Below, piece after piece: positions 34,054 to 41,439 of a stretch of 54,659 nt of DNA (position 1 is its first letter; each line of letters begins with the position of its first letter). Origin of the DNA: Eubacterium sp. Lineage in GTDB: Bacteria > Bacillota > Clostridia > Oscillospirales > Acutalibacteraceae. The translations under genes and the position numbers were made by a program. Where the stretch lies: contig JAFSTE010000027.1 in the NCBI GenBank assembly GCA_017450645.1, positions 1-54,659 of the forward strand, given 5' to 3'. The notes under the pieces are model-generated. The model searched no databases, had not been told where the DNA came from, and worked only from the letters and a program-made list of their open reading frames with translations.

Positions 34054-36687
34054 TTACAGCTCTTCGACTTTCTTTTTAAGGTCGTAGAGTGTCTGCATAG
34101 CCTCAATAGGCGTGAGCGTGTTAATGTCAACAGCCTTGATTAATTCAAGCAAATCCGAGGTGCTGTTGGTCGTAAAGTTATACTGAATATCCTCGGTTTC
34201 GTCCTCTAAAACGGCGTCGTCCGCCTTAAACTCAATCTCAATCTTGTTAGCTTCAAGCTCTTTAAGAATAACCTTAGCGCGCTTGATTACCGACTGCGGA
34301 AGCCCCGCAAGCTTTGCAACCTCGATACCGAAGCTCTGGTCAGCGCCGCCGTGGACAATCCTGCGAAGGAAGGTAATATCGTCGCCGCGCTTTTTAACGG
34401 CTATCGAGTAGTTATTTACGCCGTCAAGCATGCCCTCCATAGCGGTAAGCTCGTGATAATGCGTTGCAAACAGCGTCTTTGCGCCGCAGCTCTTTTTCTT
34501 AACGACATATTCGAGCACCGCCCTTGCGATACTCATACCGTCAAAGGTCGAGGTTCCCCTGCCGATTTCGTCGAGAATAATCAACGAATTTTCGGTAGCG
34601 TTTTTAAGGATTGTTGAAACCTCGTTCATCTCTACCATAAAGGTGGACTGTCCTGCTGCGAGGTCGTCCGACGCGCCGACTCTTGTAAATATAGCGTCTA
34701 CTACGGAAATCTCTGCGTTTTTTGCAGGCACGAACGAGCCTATCTGTGCAAGCAGAGTAATCAGCGCGGTCTGGCGCATATATGTTGACTTACCCGCCAT
34801 ATTAGGACCGGTGATAATCATACAGCGGTTGTCGGCGGAGTCAAGCAGCGTGTCGTTAGGCACAAACACCGACGAGTCAAGCAGCGTTTCTACGACGGGG
34901 TGTCTGCCCTCTTTAATCTCGATAACGCCGTTTGTTGTAATATGCGGCAAACAGTAATTGTTAGTTACCGCAGTTTCGGCAAGCGAGCAAAGCGAGTCGA
35001 GTATCGCAATAGCTCTTGCAGTTTTTTGTATTCTCTGCGCTTCACCCGCAAGCTGAGTCCTCAGCGCGCAAAATACCTCATATTCGAGCGCCACAAGTCT
35101 TTCTTTAGCGCCGAGCACCTTGCCCTCTAAGTCCTTAAGCTCCTGGGTGATATATCTCTCACAATTTGTAAGAGTTTGTTTTCTTATGTAATCCTCGGGC
35201 ACCATATCCTTATAGGAGTTGGTAACCTCGATAAAGTAACCGAACACCTTGTTGTAGGACACTCTTAGCTTAGGTATGCCCGTACGCTCTTTTTCGCGTG
35301 CTTCAATCTGAGCAAGTATTGATGAGCCGCCGTCAACGATATCCTTAAGCTCGTCAATTTCCGAGTTGTAGCCGGGCTTAATCATTCCGCCCTCGCGAAG
35401 TGAAAACGGAGGGTCGTCAACGATTGCGGTTTCTACAAGTTCCTTAATATCCTGCAGGGTGTCGATTTCGCTCCATATGCCTTTAAGCAGCGAGGAGGAC
35501 GAATTCTGCAGCCTGTCCTTAATTTCGGGAAGCGGCGTAACCGCAGCCGAGAGCTTGCGCAGCTCCTTAGCGTTCGCGCTTGCGTACGCGATACGGCTGA
35601 GCAGCCTTTCAAGGTCGTTGATATCGGAAAGCAGCGCCCTTAATTCGTCGCGCAAAAGCGAGTTGTCAAAAAGCTCGGCAACCGCGTTTTGCCTTTTTGT
35701 AATCTTGGCAACATTTACCAGAGGTCTTTCGAGCCACGAGCGAAGCATACGCTTACCCATAGCGGTTTTAGTTTTATCGATAACCCACAAAAGCGAGTGC
35801 TTTTTTTCGCCGGTCATCATAGACCTTGTAAGCTCGAGGTTGCGCCTTGCATTGATATCAAGCGCCATAAAATCCTCGTCCTCGTAGAACTCAACCTCGC
35901 CCGGAGTTTCGAGGGTGTCGGTTTTCTGAGTATCCCTGAGGTACGCGATTACAGCGCCCAAAGCGCAGACCGCCGCCTTGCTGTGACCTATACCGAGGGA
36001 AGAAATCTCCTCCCTTTTCATAGTCGACAGGATAAGGTCCGTCGCCTCGTCAAAGCTGAAAAATGTATCATCGAGCGTTTCGATATTTACATTAAGTCTG
36101 CTTTCGGCGAAGCGCTGTACGGCGTCGAAGCCGGCAGCCCTTGAGTTAACGATAATCTCTTTAGGGCTGTAGCTCGAGAGCTGGTCGATAATTTTATTTT
36201 CTTCGTCATCGCCCTTAACAACGGTGATTTTATACTCGCCGGTTGAAACATCGGCAAAACAAAGTCCCGTGTCGGCAGTAAGCCTGCAGATAGCGCAAAG
36301 ATAATTGTTTACACCGTCCTCAAGCAAGCTATCTTCGAGAGCGGTACCGGGGGTTATAACCCTTATAACCTCTCTTTTTACAATGCCCTTTGCGGCCTTA
36401 GGGTCCTCAACCTGCTCGCAGATTGCGACCTTATAGCCCCTTGCAACAAGACGCGAAATATAGCTGTCCGCGCTGTGAAAAGGTACGCCGCACATCGGCG
36501 CGCGCTCGTCCTGACCGCAGTCTCTGCCGGTTAAAACGAGGTCGAGCTCGCCTGCCGCGGTTTTGGCATCGTCAAAAAACATCTCGTAAAAGTCGCCAAG
36601 GCGAAAAAACAAAATCGCGCCGGGATATTCTTTTTTAATTAAGAAGTATTGCTGCATCATAGGTGATAGCTCGCCCTTTTTTGCCAT
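34054..36687 (-). CDS. mutS: DNA mismatch repair protein MutS
   Basis: An 877-residue mismatch sensor. The mismatch-reading FxE motif is in LFFRLGDFYEMFF (~27-39). Connector, lever and clamp domains follow. The ATPase has Walker A TGPNMAGKSTYMRQ, Walker B LIILDEIGRGTSTFDG and the ATHYHEL switch. Its length and motifs fit MutS1 rather than MutS2. mutL follows 30 bases downstream. Upstream is a 220-base repeat-filled gap before the YlbF-family gene, whereas the genes downstream of it are tightly packed. Confidence 0.98.
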   Translation of the reverse strand: MAKKGELSPMMQQYFLIKKEYPGAILFFRLGDFYEMFFDDAKTAAGELDLVLTGRDCGQDERAPMCGVPFHSADSYISRLVARGYKVAICEQVEDPKAAKGIVKREVIRVITPGTALEDSLLEDGVNNYLCAICRLTADTGLCFADVSTGEYKITVVKGDDEENKIIDQLSSYSPKEIIVNSRAAGFDAVQRFAESRLNVNIETLDDTFFSFDEATDLILSTMKREEISSLGIGHSKAAVCALGAVIAYLRDTQKTDTLETPGEVEFYEDEDFMALDINARRNLELTRSMMTGEKKHSLLWVIDKTKTAMGKRMLRSWLERPLVNVAKITKRQNAVAELFDNSLLRDELRALLSDINDLERLLSRIAYASANAKELRKLSAAVTPLPEIKDRLQNSSSSLLKGIWSEIDTLQDIKELVETAIVDDPPFSLREGGMIKPGYNSEIDELKDIVDGGSSILAQIEAREKERTGIPKLRVSYNKVFGYFIEVTNSYKDMVPEDYIRKQTLTNCERYITQELKDLEGKVLGAKERLVALEYEVFCALRTQLAGEAQRIQKTARAIAILDSLCSLAETAVTNNYCLPHITTNGVIEIKEGRHPVVETLLDSSVFVPNDTLLDSADNRCMIITGPNMAGKSTYMRQTALITLLAQIGSFVPAKNAEISVVDAIFTRVGASDDLAAGQSTFMVEMNEVSTILKNATENSLIILDEIGRGTSTFDGMSIARAVLEYVVKKKSCGAKTLFATHYHELTAMEGMLDGVNNYSIAVKKRGDDITFLRRIVHGGADQSFGIEVAKLAGLPQSVIKRAKVILKELEANKIEIEFKADDAVLEDETEDIQYNFTTNSTSDLLELIKAVDINTLTPIEAMQTLYDLKKKVEEL

Positions 36688-36725
36688 TCTGTTTTTCCTC
36701 CTTTGTAATCAATAAACATATTTTG

Positions 36726-36880
36726 CCTCCCTTGCTAAAGGGAGGGGGACCGCTTGCGGTGGAGGGATGGTCGCTCGATTTAACAAAAACTAAAACCAAG
36801 CATTCAAATTTTCAACGCCTCTTAATAGGCATTGACCACCCCTCAGTCGCTACGGCGACAGCTCCCCTTACAGGGGCGCC
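36726..36880. repeat. Composite palindromic intergenic repeat between YlbF-like gene and mutS
   Basis: This gap contains four hairpins: CCTCCCTT/AAGGGAGG (36726-36745), ACCGC/GCGGT (36749-36760), GTCGC/GCGAC (36846-36859) and CCCCT/AGGGG (36864-36876). The two GC-rich ends surround an AT-rich middle, the layout of a small non-coding repeat or MITE-like unit. Similar TCCCTT...AAGGGA units are common between genes in gut Clostridia. No coding sequence seen. Confidence 0.6.
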
Positions 36881-36885
36881 AAATT

Positions 36886-36908
36886 GGTTACTCGCTACGC
36901 TCGTACAG
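36886..36908. repeat. GGTTACTCGCTGCGCTCG-type repeat, copy 1
   Basis: GGTTACTCGCTACGCTCGTACAG matches 45903-45924 in 18 of the first 19 bases, and more distantly 46952-46973. All three lie at or near the 3' end of a minus-strand gene. Confidence 0.5.
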
Positions 36909-36910
36909 TT

Positions 36911-37321
36911 TTAGTGACAGCCGCCGCAGGTTGAGCAGTCGTGTGTGCAATTCTCCTCGGGGATTTCGCAGGTTTCGGGGTCCTGACCGTCAAAGAACAG
37001 ACCTATCATACCGCTGATGTACTGTGCCATCTGCTCCATCTCGGAAGCGGCTACAGAATAGTTCTGCATATTCTCGCCCTTCATAATCTCGTTATAAAGG
37101 TTTTGGTAGTCGCCCTGAAGCTCGGTGATTCTGTCTTTGTCAGCCTCTTCACCCTTTTGCATTTCCTGCTGGAATTTGAGCGACATAAGCTGAAGCTCCT
37201 GCATCTGCTTCTGAAGCTCCTCGTCTGCGTCGTTAGCCTTAGCGCAAGCCTGAAGCTTAATGAAGCGCTCGTCCTTTTGAATTTCTTTGCCAAGTTCTCT
37301 GAGTACTGATTCTAAGCTCAT
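36911..37321 (-). CDS. YlbF/YmcA-family protein with C-terminal cysteine cluster (RicF-like)
   Basis: A 136-residue, mainly helical protein with the YlbF/YmcA (Com_YlbF) core at ~1-110. A tail EENCTHDCSTCGGCH carries four cysteines (Cx3Cx2Cx2C). In Bacillus, YlbF (RicF), YmcA (RicA) and YaaT (RicT) form a complex that binds Fe-S clusters through such cysteines and affects RNase Y-dependent mRNA processing, sporulation and biofilm formation. Its position between miaB and mutS is that of ymcA in Bacillus, while the cysteine tail is more RicF-like; whether it acts as either is open. Eleven bases downstream of miaB. Confidence 0.85.
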   Translation of the reverse strand: MSLESVLRELGKEIQKDERFIKLQACAKANDADEELQKQMQELQLMSLKFQQEMQKGEEADKDRITELQGDYQNLYNEIMKGENMQNYSVAASEMEQMAQYISGMIGLFFDGQDPETCEIPEENCTHDCSTCGGCH

Positions 37322-37332
37322 AATATTTCTCC

Positions 37333-38760
37333 TTAATTTTTTTCGATTTCGCCCTTCAGTACGAAGGTTAGCGGCTCGGTTACTGTGATATTCTGGAAGG
37401 TGCCGATGAGCCTGTCGCCGCCTTCAAATTCTATAATCAAATTGCCGTCTGTTCTTGCGGCAAGATAATTATCGCCAAGTTTGCCTTTGCCTGTTACATA
37501 GCACTTATAGGTTTTGCCCGCGTGACGCTTCATCTCCCTCGCGGAAACCTGCTCCTGCAGGGCGAGAAGCTCGGCAATCCACTTCGCCTTTTCGTCGTGG
37601 CTTACAGGGTCGTCAAGCTTAGCCGCCGGCGTGCCCTCGCGCTTAGAGTAAATAAAGGTAAACAGCCCCGTAGCGCCAAGCTCGTCCACAAGCGAAAGAG
37701 TGTCCTTAAACTCCTCGTAGGTTTCGCCGGGAAATCCGACAATAATATCGCTTGTAATAGAAAGGCTGTCGCCCATAAGCTCTTTTGCGTAATTAATAAG
37801 CTCGAGGTATTTTTCGCGGGTGTAGCCCCTGTTCATCGCCTTAAGCACTCTGTTGTTACCGCTTTGAAACGGCAGGTGCAGGTGGGTCGCAACCTTATCG
37901 CACTGCGCCATAGTTTCGATAAGCTCTCTGGTGCAGTCCTTCGGGTGACTCGTCATAAAGCGTATGCGAAAGTCGCCGTCAATATCATTAAGCATTCTGA
38001 GAAGCTGCGAGAACGAAACCTGAGGCTCCAGGTCCTTACCGTAGGAGTTTACATTCTGACCGAGCAGGGTAATCTCTTTATACCCTTCGCTTACAATCTG
38101 TTTAAATTCCCTGACTATCTCGTCGACCTGTCGGCTTCTTTCCCTGCCTCTTACATAGGGTACGATACAGTATGTACAAAAATTGTTACATCCGTACATT
38201 ATCGGCAGCCACGCCTTGCTGTCGCTGTCGCGCTTAACCGGTATGCCCTCGGCGATAACGCCGTCGATGTCGGGCAGTTCAAAAACGCGGCGGTTACTCG
38301 TCAGCGCCTTAAACAAAAGCTCGGGCAGCTTATGCACAACATGAGTTCCGAAAACCAAATCAACAAACGGAAACGATTCTTTAATCTTATCGGCGATATG
38401 CTTTTGCTGCATCATACAGCCGCAAAGCGCAATAACAACATCGGGATTTGCAAGCTTATATTTCTTAAGCGCGCCGACATTACCGAACACTCTGTCCTCC
38501 GCGTGCTCACGCACGGCGCATGTGTTAAAGATAACGAGCTTTGCCGCCTGTCTGTCCTCGGTAAAATCGTAGCCCATTTTGTCGAGCATACCCTTAATGT
38601 GCTCACTGTCAGCCACATTTTGCTGGCAGCCGTAGGTTACTACGCAGGCAAGAGGTTTTTTGCCGTCATATCTGTTATTTAAAAGCTGTTTTACCCGGTT
38701 AGAATAGTCCTTTTGTAAGGCAAGCTCGTCCTTAGTAACGCTTCTTGTATTAACAGACAT
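37333..38760 (-). CDS. miaB: tRNA-2-methylthio-N6-dimethylallyladenosine synthase MiaB
   Basis: A 475-residue radical SAM methylthiotransferase adding the 2-methylthio group to i6A37. The N-terminal domain ligands include TYGCQQNVADSE and the cysteines of FNTCAVRE and ALCGCM. The radical SAM cluster is YGCNNFCTYCIVPYVRGRE (CxxxCxxC). A C-terminal TRAM domain holds KCYVTGKGKLG ... TVTEP. ATG 38760 follows GGGGAGGTG; the upstream in-frame extension is AT-rich promoter DNA and is rejected. It has a clear promoter and heads the long minus-strand string. Confidence 0.97.
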   Translation of the reverse strand: MSVNTRSVTKDELALQKDYSNRVKQLLNNRYDGKKPLACVVTYGCQQNVADSEHIKGMLDKMGYDFTEDRQAAKLVIFNTCAVREHAEDRVFGNVGALKKYKLANPDVVIALCGCMMQQKHIADKIKESFPFVDLVFGTHVVHKLPELLFKALTSNRRVFELPDIDGVIAEGIPVKRDSDSKAWLPIMYGCNNFCTYCIVPYVRGRERSRQVDEIVREFKQIVSEGYKEITLLGQNVNSYGKDLEPQVSFSQLLRMLNDIDGDFRIRFMTSHPKDCTRELIETMAQCDKVATHLHLPFQSGNNRVLKAMNRGYTREKYLELINYAKELMGDSLSITSDIIVGFPGETYEEFKDTLSLVDELGATGLFTFIYSKREGTPAAKLDDPVSHDEKAKWIAELLALQEQVSAREMKRHAGKTYKCYVTGKGKLGDNYLAARTDGNLIIEFEGGDRLIGTFQNITVTEPLTFVLKGEIEKN

Positions 38761-38796
38761 AAACACACCTCCCCGCATAATAATCCATTCTGTGAT

Positions 38797-38825
38797 ATTA
38801 TAACAAATAGAGAATATATTATCAA
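38797..38825 (-). promoter_or_regulatory. Promoter of the miaB-mutS gene string
   Basis: Minus strand TTGATA (38825-38820), 17 bases, TATAAT (38802-38797), ending 37 bases before the miaB start. Near-consensus sigma-A promoter. Confidence 0.75.
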
Positions 38826-38884
38826 TATACAAATTAATAAATATTTTGTTAATTTATTATATTATTATATATAAAATTCACAAC

Positions 38885-38913
38885 TTGATTTTTTATGTGT
38901 TTAGTGGTATATT
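38885..38913 (+). promoter_or_regulatory. Predicted promoter of malQ
   Basis: TTGATT (38885-38890), 17 bases, TATATT (38908-38913), ending 30 bases before the malQ ATG and divergent from the miaB promoter. Confidence 0.6.
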
Positions 38914-38942
38914 TTTAATGAATAAAACAAGGTGGTAAATAT

Positions 38943-40460
38943 ATGTTAAAGAAAAGAGGAGCAGGCGTTCTGCTCCACATAAGCTCGATGCCGTCGCCGT
39001 ACGGAGTCGGTGTTTTCGACGAGAACGCCCGCCATTTTATCGACAGAATTGCGGATATGGGCTTCACCTACTGGCAGGTGCTGCCGTTTAACCCGATAGA
39101 TGACGCTAATTCGCCCTACTGCTCACCGAGCGCTTTTGCGGGTAATTACCTTTATATCGACCCTAAGGGGTTACTTGATATGGGGCTTATCGACGAGGAA
39201 ACCTACAGGGCTAACCTCTACGACGGCTCGGTTTACACAGCCGACTATGAATACGCGTCTAAGGTAAGGCTCGAAACGCTGAAAAAGGCGTTCTTAAATA
39301 TCGACGAAAATATAGCTAAGGAAATTAAGGAATTTGAGCTCGAAAACGAGTGGCTCACCGACTACGCAGTTTATATGAGCGTAAAGGAGCTTGAGGACTT
39401 CAGACCCTGGTGGGAGTGGAGCAAGAAGCACGCTCATTACTACGAGTGTATTAAGGATATTTTTTCGTTCGAGAGCGACGCTGCATTTTGGAAATTTGTG
39501 CAGTACATATTCTACAAGCAGTGGAACGAATTAAAAAAATACGCCAACAAAAAAGGCGTTGCAATCATAGGCGATATGCCTATTTATGTGGCTATGGACA
39601 GCGTTGACGTATGGTCAAACCTTCCGATGTTTTTAATTGACGAAAAGACTCTTAAGGTCGAAAAGGTTGCCGGCGTTCCGCCCGATTATTTCAGCGAGGA
39701 CGGTCAGCTCTGGGGCAACCCGATTTACGACTGGAAGGCTATGAAAAAGGACAATTATTCGTGGTGGATTTCGCGCCTTTCGCACGCGCTTAAAACCTAT
39801 GACACCGTAAGGATAGACCACTTCCGCGCATTCGCTTCTTACTGGGCTGTACCCGCTGAAAGCGAAACGGCTAAGGTCGGCGAGTGGCTCGACGGACCTA
39901 AGATGGACTTGTTCGACAAAGTGTTCGAGGTATTCGGCAAGGACGCGCCGATTATCGCCGAGGATTTAGGCATTTTCGGCGAGGATGTCGTACAGCTGCT
40001 CGAGGATACGGGCTTCCCCGGAATGAAGGTGGCGCAGTTTGCGTTTGACGCAGGCTCGGACTCGACTCACCTTCCCCATAACTGCGAGAAAAACTCGATT
40101 AACTATGTAGGCACGCACGACAATAACACCATCCTCGGCTGGCTTTGGGAAGCGAGCGAGGACGAGCGCAAATTCGCTCTTGATTACTGCCACTTCAGGG
40201 GCGGCAACTGGGGCGAGGGCGGCTACTACTCCGCGTCTTGCAGATGCGTTACCGAGGCGGTTTGGCAGAGCGCTTCAAACATCGCGGTTATCGCGCTTCA
40301 GGATATGTGCGGCTTTGGCTCGGACGCGAGGATGAACATCCCCGGAGTTCCCGACAAAAACTGGCGTTTTCGCACGACGAGGGACACTATCGACAATATC
40401 GACGCCGACTATTTCAGGCACATTAACTCCCTCTATCGCAGGACTTATCCGTCACTTTAA
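38943..40460 (+). CDS. malQ: 4-alpha-glucanotransferase (amylomaltase, GH77)
   Basis: A 505-residue cytosolic enzyme that transfers alpha-1,4-glucan segments during maltodextrin and glycogen metabolism. GH77 motifs include KRGAGVLLHISSMPSPYGVG at the start, GDMPIYVAMDSVDVW, the nucleophile region VRIDHFRAFASYW, acid/base IIAEDLG and VGTHDNNTILGW. GGTGG precedes the ATG. Monocistronic, with a promoter and terminator of its own. No maltodextrin transport or glycogen genes are adjacent. Confidence 0.97.
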   Translation: MLKKRGAGVLLHISSMPSPYGVGVFDENARHFIDRIADMGFTYWQVLPFNPIDDANSPYCSPSAFAGNYLYIDPKGLLDMGLIDEETYRANLYDGSVYTADYEYASKVRLETLKKAFLNIDENIAKEIKEFELENEWLTDYAVYMSVKELEDFRPWWEWSKKHAHYYECIKDIFSFESDAAFWKFVQYIFYKQWNELKKYANKKGVAIIGDMPIYVAMDSVDVWSNLPMFLIDEKTLKVEKVAGVPPDYFSEDGQLWGNPIYDWKAMKKDNYSWWISRLSHALKTYDTVRIDHFRAFASYWAVPAESETAKVGEWLDGPKMDLFDKVFEVFGKDAPIIAEDLGIFGEDVVQLLEDTGFPGMKVAQFAFDAGSDSTHLPHNCEKNSINYVGTHDNNTILGWLWEASEDERKFALDYCHFRGGNWGEGGYYSASCRCVTEAVWQSASNIAVIALQDMCGFGSDARMNIPGVPDKNWRFRTTRDTIDNIDADYFRHINSLYRRTYPSL

Positions 40461-40475
40461 TCTGTAATAATTAAT

Positions 40476-40516
40476 ATCCCGAATTATACAGCGCGTATAA
40501 TTCGGGATGTATTTTT
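40476..40516. terminator. Bidirectional terminator between malQ and the conserved cysteine-rich gene
   Basis: ATCCCGAATTATAC (40476-40489) / GTATAATTCGGGAT (40495-40508), perfect 14-bp stem, 5-base loop, then GTATTTTTA. It lies between convergent genes. Confidence 0.9.
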
Positions 40517-40522
40517 ATACAC

Positions 40523-41311
40523 TTATTTTGTTGTAATCTCTTTTTCCGGCGGGAAGAAATCGTCAACCGGGAATTCGATATTAGCAAAGCTTGAGCATGG
40601 GTCCTGAGTATCGCAATCGCACTCTCTGTCGGGAATACAGTAATCGAGAGCGGGAATAAGAATCTGGACATCTCTTTCCATCTGAATAATCGAGAAAAGA
40701 CCGATAGTTACAAGCACAGCCTTACGCGGATTCTGGCGGAAGCTGCTCTCCTCCACAAGCCCTCTTACCGAGTCGGGGAACGCGGTGAAAATCGGGCGGT
40801 GACAATGGTGAATATCAACAATATCCGTATCAAGCACAACGGGGTCAACAGCCTGCACCTTAGCGGTGGGATTAGTGTACTGCGGTGACTCCTGGCTTTC
40901 GGGAGAATTACAACGGCTGAGATTGGATTTAAATACCTTTACATCGCCTTCCGAGCCGTAAAGAATACACTTCTTCTCGAAATTAGCAAAGCCGCTGACC
41001 GTCTGCGGATTTGAGAACGGGCCCTGGCAAACATCAAATCTCAGCTTGATGTAAAAGTTAATATTAACATTGTAGTAGCCCCTGTTAAACGGGATGCTGT
41101 CAACATCAATACTGCAGGACACGATGTCGCAGTCGCGTGTTTTAATACTGTCCGCCCTGTCAATAATATCCTGGGCGCCGCCGAAAAATGTAACTCTTAA
41201 GTCCTCTGCGCAATCCTTACTTACGCACGAGTCAAAAATGCGCTTTGTGTCGATGCACACAGCCTCGTCTATCTTCGGGCTTTTAGCATTTATAATAGGA
41301 ACATCTGACAT
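40523..41311 (-). CDS. Conserved clostridial cysteine-rich protein, function unknown (possible spore-associated protein)
   Basis: A 262-residue protein without signal peptide or membrane segment. Near the N-terminus is KRIFDSCVSKDCAEDLRVTF (Cys29, Cys34). The middle has the strand-rich IDVDSIPFNRGYYNVNI and LRFDVCQGPF ... CILYGSEGDVKVF. The C-terminal part has LVTIGLFSIIQMERDVQIL, ALDYCIPDREC and EFPVDDFFPPE. I recall this pattern from uncharacterised proteins across spore-forming Clostridia, some thought spore-related, but no function is established. It is monocistronic with a leader that can hide its ribosome site (41318-41379), which suggests post-transcriptional control. Confidence 0.7.
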   Translation of the reverse strand: MSDVPIINAKSPKIDEAVCIDTKRIFDSCVSKDCAEDLRVTFFGGAQDIIDRADSIKTRDCDIVSCSIDVDSIPFNRGYYNVNINFYIKLRFDVCQGPFSNPQTVSGFANFEKKCILYGSEGDVKVFKSNLSRCNSPESQESPQYTNPTAKVQAVDPVVLDTDIVDIHHCHRPIFTAFPDSVRGLVEESSFRQNPRKAVLVTIGLFSIIQMERDVQILIPALDYCIPDRECDCDTQDPCSSFANIEFPVDDFFPPEKEITTK

Positions 41312-41317
41312 AAAAAT

Positions 41318-41379
41318 ACTCCTTCATAGTTTATTGAGCCTATCGGTTAGATATGCTTCAATATATCATATGAAGGAGT
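41318..41379 (-). promoter_or_regulatory. Structured 5' leader that can sequester the ribosome-binding site
   Basis: In the minus-strand mRNA, ACTCCTTCAT (41379-41370) is perfectly complementary to ATGAAGGAGT (41327-41318), which contains the Shine-Dalgarno AAGGAG of the 40523-41311 gene. An inner stem TATTGA/TCAATA (41363-41358 with 41337-41332) continues the structure around a 20-base loop. There is no T-run, so this is not a terminator. An RNA switch or protein-binding site controlling translation is inferred. Confidence 0.55.
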
Positions 41380-41439
41380 GGTTAATGTGTTAATTAGAAT
41401 GACGAATTATTAATGGTTAATTCTTAATTCATAATTGTA

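Noticed and set aside
37522-38682. 386-codon plus-strand ORF
   Set aside because: It lies entirely opposite miaB, has no ribosome site or recognisable domain, and reflects the codon bias of the real gene.
41318-41379. Rho-independent terminator
   Set aside because: The inverted repeat lacks a following T-run on either strand, and one arm contains the ribosome-binding site of the next gene.
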